Part shown: one piece after another, positions 17,511 to 25,581 of the stretch
Layout of the letters: every line of letters begins with the position of its first letter
How positions within the stretch are numbered: the first letter of the stretch is position 1
From: Bacillota bacterium
Lineage (GTDB): Bacteria; Bacillota; Bacilli; Bu12
Assembly: GCA_014896485.1 (NCBI GenBank)
Contig: JADBKH010000017.1
Span: 1-41,097 of the forward strand
Reading direction: 5' to 3'
DNA: 41,097 nucleotides
Program-made: the position numbers and the translations under genes
The notes under the pieces: generated by a model
Seen by the model: only the letters and a program-made list of their open reading frames with translations
Databases searched by the model: none
What the model was told of the DNA's origin: nothing

Positions 17511-17555
17511 CCCTACCGGTAGGGTTCCCCCAATGGGGGATTTGCCTTCCGAAGG
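17511..17555 (-). promoter_or_regulatory. Three tandem short hairpins in the era-yqzL gap
   Basis: Three stems occur within 45 bp: CCTT/AAGG (17545-17555), TCCCCC/GGGGGA with a 3-nt loop (17526-17540) and the perfect palindrome CCCTACCGGTAGGG (17511-17524). The last overlaps the first three bases of the yqzL ribosome site GGGGAG (17508-17513). They could limit yqzL-recO translation or protect mRNA ends. No U-tract follows, so they are not a terminator. Confidence 0.5.
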
Positions 17556-17562
17556 GTTTTGA

Positions 17563-18471
17563 TCATTCTTCGGTAAACCCGAATGCGCGCAGGGCACTGG
17601 GGCGGTTGCGCCACTCTTCCCGTACCTTGACCCAAAGGGAAAGAAAGAGATGGATCCCCAACAGCGCCTCCAACTCTTGCCGCGCTTCAGTACCAATCTT
17701 ACGCAGCATCTGTCCATTTTTGCCGATCACAATCTGCTTTTGGGACTCACGTTCGACATAGATGGTGGCACGGACTTCCAAGTAGGGAGGTTTCTCCGGA
17801 TGCTGAGGGGTCCGCTCTGCCATCTCCTCCACGACCACCGCCACCGCATGTGGTACTTCGGCATGGGTCAGTTGCAAGATTTTTTCCCGGATGATCTCTG
17901 CCACCAAGACCGACTCGGGCAAGTCGGTCACCGTACCTTCCGGAAAGTAAGGAGGCCCTTCCGGCATCCGTTCAAAAAGATCGTCGAGCAACGCATCGAC
18001 GCCATCTCCCCGCGTGGCCGAGATTGGGTAAACTGCCGTAAAAGGGTAGAGAGCGGTATAGCGGTCGAGCGCCACCACAACCTCCCCTTTGGAGACCGCG
18101 TCGATCTTGTTCACGGCCAGCAGCACCGGTGTATGGACAGCGGCCAAAAGTGATGCAATCTCTCGATCTTGATCCCCTGAATGCATCGTAGCATCCGTCA
18201 TCCAAACCACGACATCTACATCGTCGAGCGTCTTTTGCGCTGCTTGCACCATAAAACGTTCCAACGCCGATTTGGGCTGATGCAGGCCAGGAGTATCGAG
18301 AAAGACGATTTGCCCGTCTGGTCGAAAGACCACCCCTCGGATGACATTACGCGTGGTCTGCGGCTTCTCGGATACAATGGAAAGTTTAGTTCCGACCAAG
18401 CGATTCAGCAAGGTCGATTTTCCAACATTGGGGCGGCCGATCAATGTCACAAATCCAGAATGGTATGCCAC
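17563..18471 (-). CDS. era: GTPase Era
   Basis: An essential GTPase that binds the 3' end of 16S rRNA during small-subunit assembly. G motifs are G1 GRPNVGKS (12-19), G3 DTPG (59-62), G4 NKID (121-124) and G5 ISATRGDG. A C-terminal KH domain includes VIGKNGQMLRKIG. The open frame starts much further up (18624), inside dgkA. I use the GTG at 18471, behind GGAAGGGG with 9 nt spacing, giving 302 residues, the normal size. The cytidine deaminase gene cdd that usually precedes era is absent. Confidence 0.97.
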   Translation of the reverse strand: MAYHSGFVTLIGRPNVGKSTLLNRLVGTKLSIVSEKPQTTRNVIRGVVFRPDGQIVFLDTPGLHQPKSALERFMVQAAQKTLDDVDVVVWMTDATMHSGDQDREIASLLAAVHTPVLLAVNKIDAVSKGEVVVALDRYTALYPFTAVYPISATRGDGVDALLDDLFERMPEGPPYFPEGTVTDLPESVLVAEIIREKILQLTHAEVPHAVAVVVEEMAERTPQHPEKPPYLEVRATIYVERESQKQIVIGKNGQMLRKIGTEARQELEALLGIHLFLSLWVKVREEWRNRPSALRAFGFTEE

Positions 18472-18503
18472 TTGCCCTGGCCCCTTCCGAGCATCCCTGA
18501 CCT

Positions 18504-19277
18504 TTACCACAACAGGGCAAAGAGGAGCCAAGCAACACCACAGCCCAATGCGGCACCGGACAGGAGCTCCCAAACCGTATGTACTCTGTTCTCCCAGCGA
18601 CTTTCTGCCACCAAAACCGCACAAAAAACGGCCAACAAACTCGCGACCGCATTGCGCGTCACAATGATCACAGCTGTTGCCGCAGCGAAAGCCATGGCTG
18701 CATGTGCGCTCGGCATGCCCCCCTGCGCAAGGTTTTGGGCATGGGAAAGTGTCTTACCCAAAACTGAGGCGGCCAGTGATACCACCACCACTCCAACCGC
18801 ATACAGCGGAGATGCGGCCGCTGCCCACCGCACCGCTTTGGGTACGCCGTCTGCCACCACAGGGTAAAACACCAGCACACCGATCACAGCCGCACCGATG
18901 GCCGTAACCAATACAGCTCCTGCAGCCGCATCTTTGGCCAGCTTGGCCAATGGGCGATACTCCGAGGTCACCAAGTCTACGGCCCGCTCAATCCCAGTGT
19001 TCATCAGCTCAGCCGCAAGGACAGTTGCAGCGGCTGCGATCAGCCACAGCCAGCTCTGCAGGTCGAGATGCAGCGCAACAGCTGCCACAAAAACAGCGAT
19101 CATAGCACCAAAATCGATGCGCAAATTGCGCTCACTCATCACTGAGTGCACAATACCGTCAAGTGCATATCGGAAGCTGTCGACCAAACCATGCGGATTT
19201 CGCCCTGGCGAGAAGGGGGCATTATCCCCCTTCTCGGGTGATGCCGGCTCGTTGAAGGATGGCTTCTTGTTTGCCAA
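18504..19277 (-). CDS. dgkA: Diacylglycerol/undecaprenol kinase fused to a PAP2-like phosphatase
   Basis: A 257-residue membrane protein. Residues 30-140 are a DgkA-type kinase with helices and the catalytic signature AAELMNTGIERAVDL (88-102), which in Gram-positives phosphorylates undecaprenol. Residues 155-257 are a PAP2-like lipid phosphatase domain with GGMPSAHAAM and SR-x5-H-x3-E (226-237; glutamate in place of the usual aspartate). One polypeptide could thus phosphorylate and dephosphorylate lipid carriers. I start at the TTG at 19277, 8 nt after GGAGG, which overlaps ybeY by 56 bp; a later TTG near codon 31 is possible. The kinase domain is single length, so it would work as an oligomer. 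Confidence 0.88.
   Translation of the reverse strand: MANKKPSFNEPASPEKGDNAPFSPGRNPHGLVDSFRYALDGIVHSVMSERNLRIDFGAMIAVFVAAVALHLDLQSWLWLIAAAATVLAAELMNTGIERAVDLVTSEYRPLAKLAKDAAAGAVLVTAIGAAVIGVLVFYPVVADGVPKAVRWAAAASPLYAVGVVVVSLAASVLGKTLSHAQNLAQGGMPSAHAAMAFAAATAVIIVTRNAVASLLAVFCAVLVAESRWENRVHTVWELLSGAALGCGVAWLLFALLW
19209..19236 (-). promoter_or_regulatory. Strong hairpin spanning the ybeY stop codon
   Basis: CGAGAAGGGGG and CCCCCTTCTCG form a perfect 11-bp stem with a 6-nt loop that contains the ybeY TAA. It lies inside the dgkA reading frame, about 14 codons after the proposed TTG start. There is no U-tract. It may slow ribosomes at the overlap or mark an mRNA processing site. Confidence 0.5.
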
Positions 19278-19746
19278 ACATCTCCGCCTCCGCATCTGCT
19301 TCTTCATGGTCATAGCCCAACAGATGGAGCAGACCGTGCACGGCCAAAAAAGCAGCTTCCCGTGCCACTGAGTGACCATACTCCGACGCTTGTGCACGCA
19401 GGCGATCGACGGAGATGACGATCTCACCCAACAGACGGCATCCGGTGTCGGGATCGATGACCGGCGGCTCACCAGGCTCTGTCAAGGGAAAAGAAAGAAC
19501 GTCCGTCGCTCGGTCGATGCCCCGGAAAGCCTGATTGAGTTGCTGCGTCACAGCATCGTCCACCCAATATAGATCGACACTGGCGGGCGCAAGCCCCTCA
19601 AATTCGGCCGCTACTTCTAAGGCGCGTATGACGTCCTCCTCTACGGAAGCCTCCAGTGGTTCCCCTGCATAAACGTGTCCTTCCAGCTCATACGAACGGT
19701 TAACCAGGAGCCGTTTTGGAATCATCACGTCGTGTGGCCGATTCAT
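19222..19746 (-). CDS. ybeY: Endoribonuclease YbeY
   Basis: A zinc-dependent single-strand endoribonuclease involved in 16S rRNA 3'-end maturation and ribosome quality control. The metal motif HGLLHLLGYDH gives His137, His141 and His147. DVLSFPL and LGEIVIS are further family blocks. Length is 174 residues, starting at the ATG at 19746 with AGGAG upstream. It overlaps the end of pgpH by 47 bp and the start of dgkA by 56 bp. Its partner in assembly, era, lies two genes downstream. Confidence 0.96.
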   Translation of the reverse strand: MNRPHDVMIPKRLLVNRSYELEGHVYAGEPLEASVEEDVIRALEVAAEFEGLAPASVDLYWVDDAVTQQLNQAFRGIDRATDVLSFPLTEPGEPPVIDPDTGCRLLGEIVISVDRLRAQASEYGHSVAREAAFLAVHGLLHLLGYDHEEADAEAEMFGKQEAILQRAGITREGG

Positions 19747-21802
19747 GGATCTGCTGCTCCTCTTTTCGATCGGGTTTATGCTTTGTCTGCGAAGCACCTG
19801 GCTGCCCTGGATAAGCGACGCGGTGGTGGAAGATCCCTGCCAGAACCCGCAAAAAGGCTTGAGCGATGTCGTCCAAATTGCGCAACGTCAGATCGCACTC
19901 ATCCAGTTGCCCGTCCTGCAGACGATCGCGGATGATCCGCCAGACCATCTGTTCCATGCGACTGGGTGTAGGGTGCTCCAAAGAACGGACCGATGCTTCG
20001 GTGGCATCCGCCAACATCAGGATGGCCGCTTCCTTGCTTTGGGGCTTGACGCCGCGATAGCGGTACTCATCCTCAGAAGGGGGTGAGGTAGGTTGGGCCT
20101 CTACTGCCTTGTGGTAAAAATAGCGGACGACGGTTGTACCGTGGTGCTCAATGATCATCTCCCGAATCAAAGGAGGTAGACGATACTCCTTTCCCAACTG
20201 CGCGCCATCTGTCGTATGCGACGAGATAATCAGGTAGCTCAGGCTGGGATTGAGCCGATCATGCGGGTTGTCACGCCAGAACTGATTTTCGACAAAAAAG
20301 AGGGGCCGCTTCAGCTTTCCGATATCATGGTAGTATGCAGCCACGCGGGCAAGCAAGGGATTGGCGCCGACCACTTCAGCAGCAGCTTCGGCAAGATTGC
20401 CGACCAGGATACTGTGATGATAGGTACCTGGCGCTTCGATCATCAGCCGGCGCAGCAACGGTTGGGCGGGATTGGCCAGCTCCAGCAACCGAATCGGCGT
20501 AAGTACCCCAAAAGCGCTCTCAAGAAAAGGAAGCAGACCGACCGTCAGCACAGCAGAGAGCACACCATTGCCCACACCGAAGAGTACAGTTCGTGAGACA
20601 ACCTGCCAGATACCTGTGGCCTCCCGTACACCAAGCATCAAATCCAAGGCAGCAATCAACGTGATCGCTGTACCCGCCACGACACCACCGGCGATGGTCA
20701 ACGTAACCCGATGCTCGACCCGGATGACCGCAGCTGCCCCTGCCGCCGCTGTAAAAAAGCCAACCAAAGCCGCGCCCATATCGAAGCGATAGGCGATCCC
20801 ATTGATCACGCCGACCCAGACGGCCAAAAAAAGCCCACTCTCCGGCGAAAGCAGCATGGTTGCCATCATCGAGACGCAGGCAACCGGAGCGATGTAGCCG
20901 ACCGGGCCAATGTTGAGGGGTTGTGCCAGCGCGACGAGTTTTACCAAGATGGCGCCCAACAATGCCAGGAGACTGAAGAGTGCCAACAACTGATTATCTT
21001 GCCACACTTTGAGGTGCAGGCGCACCGCCAAGGGCAGATAGAGGGTGAAGGAAGCTGCGACGGCCAGCAGCAATCCAGTATACCAGGCAAAGGTTGGCTG
21101 TTCAGAGAGCAGGCCGAGATCCCGCAGTTGTTGGTACAAGTGCGCATCGACACGCTCTCCTCGGTGGCCGATTACCTGTCCCTGTTCGATCAAAACGGGC
21201 TGAACAGCTGCTTCTGCGCGTTGCTGCGCCTCTGCCGTAGCCTGCTCATCTGGGAAGAGATTGGCCGTCAAGGCTTGCTGACACAAGTCCGAGACAGTGA
21301 TCCGCTGTGCTTGGCTCAAATTGTAATTCTGCAACAAGGCACTGATCTGATCCCGCGCTTGGGTCAACGCATCAGGACGCACCCCCGGATCCATCACAGT
21401 GTGCAGGACCGTTTCGGCAATGCGCTGCATCAATGTGAGCTCTTGAGGGGAAGCCGCCAGCAAATTCTTTGCGTCGCTCATGGTGATCGTCAAAGGGCTC
21501 TCCGAAATCAGAGCCTGCGCCTCTTGATCGGTCACGCCGACAGTGGGGGAAGGGTTGCGCAGCTGTGCAGCCGCCTCGAAGCTACCGTCCAGACGACGCA
21601 TGGCCTCTTCGGTTACCTGTGGGTTGAGCGTATAGATCTCTTGAGTGGACTGGCGGGCTTGTGTCCGCGCCTGCTGCGTGGCATAGCTGTCGACAGCCGT
21701 TCTCGGTGCACGCACATCGTATGGCAGTGCCTCTCCAACACGGACGTTGATCTTTTCAGGTGCCAGGTTCCACGAGAGAATGGCCCAGACGACGAGGATC
21801 AC
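19700..21802 (-). CDS. pgpH: PgpH-type 7TM-HD cyclic-di-AMP phosphodiesterase (YqfF)
   Basis: A membrane phosphodiesterase that degrades the second messenger c-di-AMP. It has an N-terminal helix, a large extracytoplasmic 7TMR-HDED domain (about residues 20-245), seven transmembrane helices (about 250-455) and a cytoplasmic HD domain with TYHHSILVGNLAEAAA, AAYYHDIGK and IIEHHGTT. The GTG at 21802 is the first ordinary start codon, but it cuts into the first membrane helix (preceding codons read ILLIAV). The true N-terminus is probably about 38 codons further upstream, near an ATT or ATA (21916 or 21910) behind AAAGGGGAAGG at the end of phoH. It overlaps ybeY by 47 bp. Confidence 0.93.
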   Translation of the reverse strand: MILVVWAILSWNLAPEKINVRVGEALPYDVRAPRTAVDSYATQQARTQARQSTQEIYTLNPQVTEEAMRRLDGSFEAAAQLRNPSPTVGVTDQEAQALISESPLTITMSDAKNLLAASPQELTLMQRIAETVLHTVMDPGVRPDALTQARDQISALLQNYNLSQAQRITVSDLCQQALTANLFPDEQATAEAQQRAEAAVQPVLIEQGQVIGHRGERVDAHLYQQLRDLGLLSEQPTFAWYTGLLLAVAASFTLYLPLAVRLHLKVWQDNQLLALFSLLALLGAILVKLVALAQPLNIGPVGYIAPVACVSMMATMLLSPESGLFLAVWVGVINGIAYRFDMGAALVGFFTAAAGAAAVIRVEHRVTLTIAGGVVAGTAITLIAALDLMLGVREATGIWQVVSRTVLFGVGNGVLSAVLTVGLLPFLESAFGVLTPIRLLELANPAQPLLRRLMIEAPGTYHHSILVGNLAEAAAEVVGANPLLARVAAYYHDIGKLKRPLFFVENQFWRDNPHDRLNPSLSYLIISSHTTDGAQLGKEYRLPPLIREMIIEHHGTTVVRYFYHKAVEAQPTSPPSEDEYRYRGVKPQSKEAAILMLADATEASVRSLEHPTPSRMEQMVWRIIRDRLQDGQLDECDLTLRNLDDIAQAFLRVLAGIFHHRVAYPGQPGASQTKHKPDRKEEQQIHESATRRDDSKTAPG

Positions 21803-21906
21803 AACGGCGATCAGGAGTATGCGAATACGTCGATCCGTACGCCATTTATCGGGCAGAAACGACCGATCCCGTCCTCTCTGCCTTCTGGGACGTCGGGACG
21901 CCGTGC

Positions 21907-22974
21907 TTATCGCAATCCTTCCCCTTTAAAGGTTTCCACCGCTCGTCCCCTATGAGCAGCCGCATCTTGCGCCTGGCTATGCTTTTCATAGGCTTCAACA
22001 ATGCGCTGGACCAATGGGTGACGCACAATATCCTGGCTGGTCAAGAAGCAGAAGGAAATCTCCGGCAAATCCCGCAGTACAGCGATGGCATCGGCCAACC
22101 CCGAAGGAGTACCCCGCGGCAAGTCCACTTGAGTGATATCCCCCGTGACGACCATACGCGAACCCGGGCCGATCCTCGTTAAAAACATTTTCATTTGTTC
22201 TGGCGTCGCATTCTGCGCTTCATCAAGCAGCACATATGCATCTTCCAGCGTGCGACCACGCATGTAAGCCAGCGGTGCAATCTCGATCAACCCATTTTCA
22301 CGCGCACGCTGAGCCTCTGGCCCAAGGGTTGTCGCCAATGCGTCGTAGAGGGGCCGCAAGTAAGGGTCGACTTTTTCTTGGAGATCTCCCGGCAAAAAGC
22401 CAAGGTTCTCCCCTGCCTCGACCGCTGGCCGGGTCAGGATCAACCGATGGACTTCTCCACGATGTAGCGCTTCCACTGCCCGTACAACGGCCAAAAATGT
22501 CTTTCCTGTTCCGGCGGGGCCAATTGCAAAGACGATGGGAAAACGGTTCAGCGCTTCAACATAGCGCGCCTGGCCCAATGTTTGCGGCCGAATCACTTTG
22601 CCCCGGTAGGTCTGTCCGAACCGTTCCCCGCTTTTTTCGGCCTCTTTCTCCTGCTGATGCTGCTCCTCTGCGACGATGGCTGCCTGCACATCGCGCGGTG
22701 TCAACGCCTGCCCTTCCCGAGACCATGTCAGCAGACGCCGGCAGATGGCCACGACCTGTTCGACATCCTCGTCCGATCCGCCGATCAACAGTTCATTGCT
22801 GCGCGGGATCATGTGGACGTGAAAATGCGCTTCAAGAAGGCGGAGGTGTGCATCGTGTACGCCATAGACGTTCGCTGCGTCCGTATTGTCACCAAGCTGA
22901 ATCCGCCTCTGGTAGGTGTCAGAAGCAACTTGGGAGAGTTGTTTCAAGCGGTCGCCGACCTCCTGGTTCAGCAT
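21907..22974 (-). CDS. phoH: PhoH-family ATPase (YbeZ-like)
   Basis: A 355-residue PhoH-like protein with an N-terminal KH-like segment and a P-loop ATPase domain. Walker A is GPAGTGKTFLA, Walker B is YVLLDEAQNAT, and VVTGDITQVDLP is a conserved sensor block. YbeZ partners YbeY in other bacteria, and the two genes are separated here only by pgpH. Role: probable RNA helicase or ATPase in rRNA processing. The start is ATG at 22974; the ribosome site is weak. It follows yqfD after 42 bp in the same orientation. Confidence 0.95.
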   Translation of the reverse strand: MLNQEVGDRLKQLSQVASDTYQRRIQLGDNTDAANVYGVHDAHLRLLEAHFHVHMIPRSNELLIGGSDEDVEQVVAICRRLLTWSREGQALTPRDVQAAIVAEEQHQQEKEAEKSGERFGQTYRGKVIRPQTLGQARYVEALNRFPIVFAIGPAGTGKTFLAVVRAVEALHRGEVHRLILTRPAVEAGENLGFLPGDLQEKVDPYLRPLYDALATTLGPEAQRARENGLIEIAPLAYMRGRTLEDAYVLLDEAQNATPEQMKMFLTRIGPGSRMVVTGDITQVDLPRGTPSGLADAIAVLRDLPEISFCFLTSQDIVRHPLVQRIVEAYEKHSQAQDAAAHRGRAVETFKGEGLR

Positions 22975-23016
22975 TCTCTGTTGGCCCCGAAAAGGCCAAT
23001 ACCCTTCTTCCTCTTG

Positions 23017-24273
23017 CTACGGTGCTGTGTTTTGCTGGGACGGCTGTGGCACTGAAGGCGTCTGCGGGAGCGCGGACGGTTCAAAATACTCAGGTGCAGC
23101 AATATCGATCTCCGCCTCGACGACTGTCTCGACTTCAACCGCACTGCCCGTTGTCGTAATGCGCAAGATCTGCGCATTACGAACCTGTTCGTTGTTTTTT
23201 ACGTGCACGCTAGCTGCCCGATTTGCCGCATCGACTGCCTCTTGCCGTGCCTGCGCCGCCGTCCGTTCGATGGATTCCAACGTAACTTCTTCGTCCCGTT
23301 CGTGCACCACAGTCACAGGAAGCACCAGAGCAGCAATCTGCAACGGCTCCTCACGACGCGTAGTACGGTACCGCGAAAATGGCACCTGTTGCGGGCCCAA
23401 TGGCAGTTTGCGCTTTCCGATCTGCAGCCAATTCCTTTGAAAGGTACGGCCCGTCGCTTTCTCGACCATCTGGTGCAGCGGAATCGACGCACGACCAGTA
23501 TACCACGTCGTCGCCTTGACCTCACCCTCTGCAGCAACAAAGACAGGCATGCCAGGCTGTCCCAGTTCTCCAGAGCCGGCAATCACACCGGAGATGAGCA
23601 CTTGACCGGTCGTAACATGATCGCCTACGTGAACCATGGGAGTACCACGTATCACCACCATTTTGGTGATGACACCGTCTTGGATTGCAACAAGGTTGCG
23701 TGGTTTGGATAACGATGGCTCCCTGCGCTCAGCACGCTCCGCGACGTGCACGTGCAGCCTTATGCCGTCTTGCTCTACCTCGGCCCAAGCGAGGCCAGGA
23801 GCCCGTTGAAGCAACTCGTCAGCCAGTGCCTCGGGCTGGGGCAACGACCAACGTGCAATGCCTGGGTGCACACCGGCCTCTTGGAGCAGCTGGCGCAGTT
23901 CTGCCGCCGTATAGGTGTGATTGCCGCTGATCTGAATGATCCAGACGAATTGTGACAACAGGATCACCGTGCTCACAAACGCAAAGACAGCAGCAATCAG
24001 TGGCCATCGCCGTCGCCACTGACGTAAAAGGAAGGGCAGCCCCTTTTTACTCACGAGATGTATCTGGCTATGAGTCTCTTGTAAAAGAGGGCGCAGCCGA
24101 AGAAAATCTTCCGTCGAAAGGCTGAGCGTGTATTCGTTGTGTCCGCTGTGCTGCAAGTCCCAAACCAGAATGCCGTCTTGAGCACACTGCTGCAGCAGGC
24201 GTTGTAGGCGCAAGGTTCGTAGGCGCAGCACGACATACCCACGCAAAAAGTGCAGCAGGTGCTCATTCCACAT
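23017..24273 (-). CDS. yqfD: Sporulation protein YqfD
   Basis: A 418-residue protein of the YqfD/spore cortex family. It has a cytoplasmic N-terminal domain of about 85 residues, one membrane helix (about 90-115, WPLIAAVFAFVSTVILL) and a large extracytoplasmic part that begins ISGNHTYTAAELRQLL. The C-terminal 40 residues are rich in Pro, Gln and acidic residues. In B. subtilis the gene is made in the mother cell under sigma E. ATG is preceded by AAAGGGG at 7 nt. It forms a pair with yqfC, 12 bp apart. Its presence supports an endospore-forming lineage. Confidence 0.93.
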   Translation of the reverse strand: MWNEHLLHFLRGYVVLRLRTLRLQRLLQQCAQDGILVWDLQHSGHNEYTLSLSTEDFLRLRPLLQETHSQIHLVSKKGLPFLLRQWRRRWPLIAAVFAFVSTVILLSQFVWIIQISGNHTYTAAELRQLLQEAGVHPGIARWSLPQPEALADELLQRAPGLAWAEVEQDGIRLHVHVAERAERREPSLSKPRNLVAIQDGVITKMVVIRGTPMVHVGDHVTTGQVLISGVIAGSGELGQPGMPVFVAAEGEVKATTWYTGRASIPLHQMVEKATGRTFQRNWLQIGKRKLPLGPQQVPFSRYRTTRREEPLQIAALVLPVTVVHERDEEVTLESIERTAAQARQEAVDAANRAASVHVKNNEQVRNAQILRITTTGSAVEVETVVEAEIDIAAPEYFEPSALPQTPSVPQPSQQNTAP

Positions 24274-24285
24274 CTGGGTTCCCCT

Positions 24286-24585
24286 TTATTGGTAAATTAC
24301 CTTGGAGATCTCTCCATCTGCAAGGATTTCATCCGGTAGGATATACCGCACGATCAAATGGGCAGCCTCGACGATGATTTCTCCTCCCGTGACAGCGACG
24401 CGAAGTCGATCGGGGGCTACTTCGAGTACTCCCCGATGATTTTCAATCAGTACATGGTGCTTTCCGTATAGGTAAACCCGAGGAAGATCGACCCAGGTGT
24501 CTTCCGGTAGATCCAGTCGCTGAGCCGCCGTCACAAGCCGTTCTTGCCAGCGGGGAAGGCCCGATGGGTTTGGCTTTTTCGGCAT
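24286..24585 (-). CDS. yqfC: Sporulation protein YqfC
   Basis: A 99-residue member of the YabP/YqfC family, small beta-rich proteins needed for normal spore coat or cortex formation. Seen are LPRVYLYGKHHVLIENHRGVLEV and LRVAVTGGEIIV, the family core. The frame is open to 24717, but the ATG at 24585 has AGGAGG 7 nt upstream and gives the family length. A CATACGTT sequence near 24680 on the minus strand resembles a sigma-E -10 element, but I cannot find a convincing partner -35. Confidence 0.92.
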   Translation of the reverse strand: MPKKPNPSGLPRWQERLVTAAQRLDLPEDTWVDLPRVYLYGKHHVLIENHRGVLEVAPDRLRVAVTGGEIIVEAAHLIVRYILPDEILADGEISKVIYQ

Positions 24586-24698
24586 CGCCTCGCCTCCTGC
24601 CCACTTCGTCGGCTCCCATTTTTCGCAGCAACCCGATCGACAAGCAGTACGTACAACCCTTTTGGCAGTGGACAACGTATGCAATCGTGGGAATAGAC

Positions 24699-24727
24699 AG
24701 AACCGCACGTGCAGCACGTGCGGTTCT
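24699..24727. repeat. 29-bp perfect palindrome between rpsU and yqfC
   Basis: AGAACCGCACGTGC is followed by one A and its exact reverse complement. It contains CACGTG twice. As RNA from rpsU it forms a hairpin, but the following bases (GTCTATTCCC) are only weakly U-rich. It may be the rpsU terminator, or an operator for the yqfC-yqfD pair. Confidence 0.6.
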
Positions 24728-24780
24728 TAAGGGGAGAAAAAGGGGAGGAGATTCATTTTCTCCATCACGATGGGATACCC

Positions 24781-24954
24781 TTAGCGGTGGCGGCGACGCG
24801 CCGCTTCGGACTTCTTCTTCCGTTTGACACTGGGCGGATCATAATGGCTGTGGCGCTTTGATTCGGCCAGGATGCCTTCTTTGGCCACCGTCTTTTTGAA
24901 ACGGCGCAGTGCCTGTTCTAAATTCTCATCTTTTCCAACCCGAATTTCGGACAC
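24781..24954 (-). CDS. rpsU: Ribosomal protein S21
   Basis: A 57-residue small-subunit protein near the anti-Shine-Dalgarno end of 16S rRNA. It begins [20 protein letters not shown] and ends with a Lys/Arg-rich helix ([14 protein letters not shown]). The GTG at 24954, 7 nt after AGGGGGG, is chosen over an upstream ATG at 24981, which would add nine atypical residues. It has its own sigma-A promoter and about 50 nt of leader. Confidence 0.96.
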   Translation of the reverse strand: MSEIRVGKDENLEQALRRFKKTVAKEGILAESKRHSHYDPPSVKRKKKSEAARRRHR

Positions 24955-25014
24955 CCTTTGTCCCCCCCCTTTCGCGGGCACAAGAAGCAGAAGCTTCGAC
25001 TCTTACCCGAAAGC

Positions 25015-25043
25015 ATTATACGGGGCCGGCCTGTTCGGGTCAA
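25015..25043 (-). promoter_or_regulatory. sigma-A promoter of rpsU
   Basis: On the minus strand TTGACC (25038-25043) and a perfect TATAAT (25015-25020) are 17 bp apart. This is the best promoter match in the window. The start is expected near 25008. Confidence 0.85.
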
Positions 25044-25119
25044 CGAAGAGAGACGCATGAAAAAAAGAGACGCGGGAAACCTCCCGTGAGAGCAGCACAA
25101 CGTTGCCGATGGAGGAGAC

Positions 25120-25581
25120 GTGGCAAAGATGGACCGGTTGTGTTGGATACGCCGCTACAAGTTACGCAGCTTCTATTTGTCCCTTTCACCCCAGGAGAAA
25201 GAGGCGTGGCTGAAAGCCCAAGAGGAACAGCATTACACGCCCTTCTCCCCTTCCTTACCCCATTCCACCGCCGAATTCTTGTGGACGAGTGCTGTTTCCA
25301 TGCAGCGTGGCACGCTGGATCCCTTGGCAGAAAAGTTGCTCTTGAAAGCAGTGGAAGTGGCAGAGCTGCCTGTCGATCGTGCCCAAGCACACGCCAATCT
25401 GGCACGCCTCTACCACGACTGGGCAGAAAAGGAACCATGGCGCCTCATCGAAAGCGATCGTCACCTACGCGCTGTCATCGATTCCGGATACTTTACCTCT
25501 TGGGCCCATTATATGCTGGAAGCCCACGCCGCCACGGTCAACACGCCCCCACAGGCCACACCCGAAAAATCCCAAACTTGA
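25120..25581 (+). CDS. Uncharacterised TPR-like protein
   Basis: A 153-residue soluble protein I do not recognise. Residues 65-140 look helical and repeat-like (KLLLKAVEVAELP, AQAHANLARLYHDWAE, DRHLRAVIDSGYF), resembling tetratricopeptide units. There is no signal peptide or membrane segment. GGAGGAG lies a few bases before the GTG at 25120; the ATG at 25129 is an alternative. It diverges from rpsU, and its last 44 bp overlap the 3' end of the convergent rRNA methyltransferase gene. Confidence 0.65.
   Translation: MAKMDRLCWIRRYKLRSFYLSLSPQEKEAWLKAQEEQHYTPFSPSLPHSTAEFLWTSAVSMQRGTLDPLAEKLLLKAVEVAELPVDRAQAHANLARLYHDWAEKEPWRLIESDRHLRAVIDSGYFTSWAHYMLEAHAATVNTPPQATPEKSQT

Noticed and set aside
20711-21955. 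414-codon forward frame opposite pgpH
   Set aside because: Antisense shadow rich in Gln and Arg, with no protein family features.
24660-24700. sigma-E promoter for yqfC
   Set aside because: CATACGTT resembles the -10, but no matching -35 lies at the right distance.
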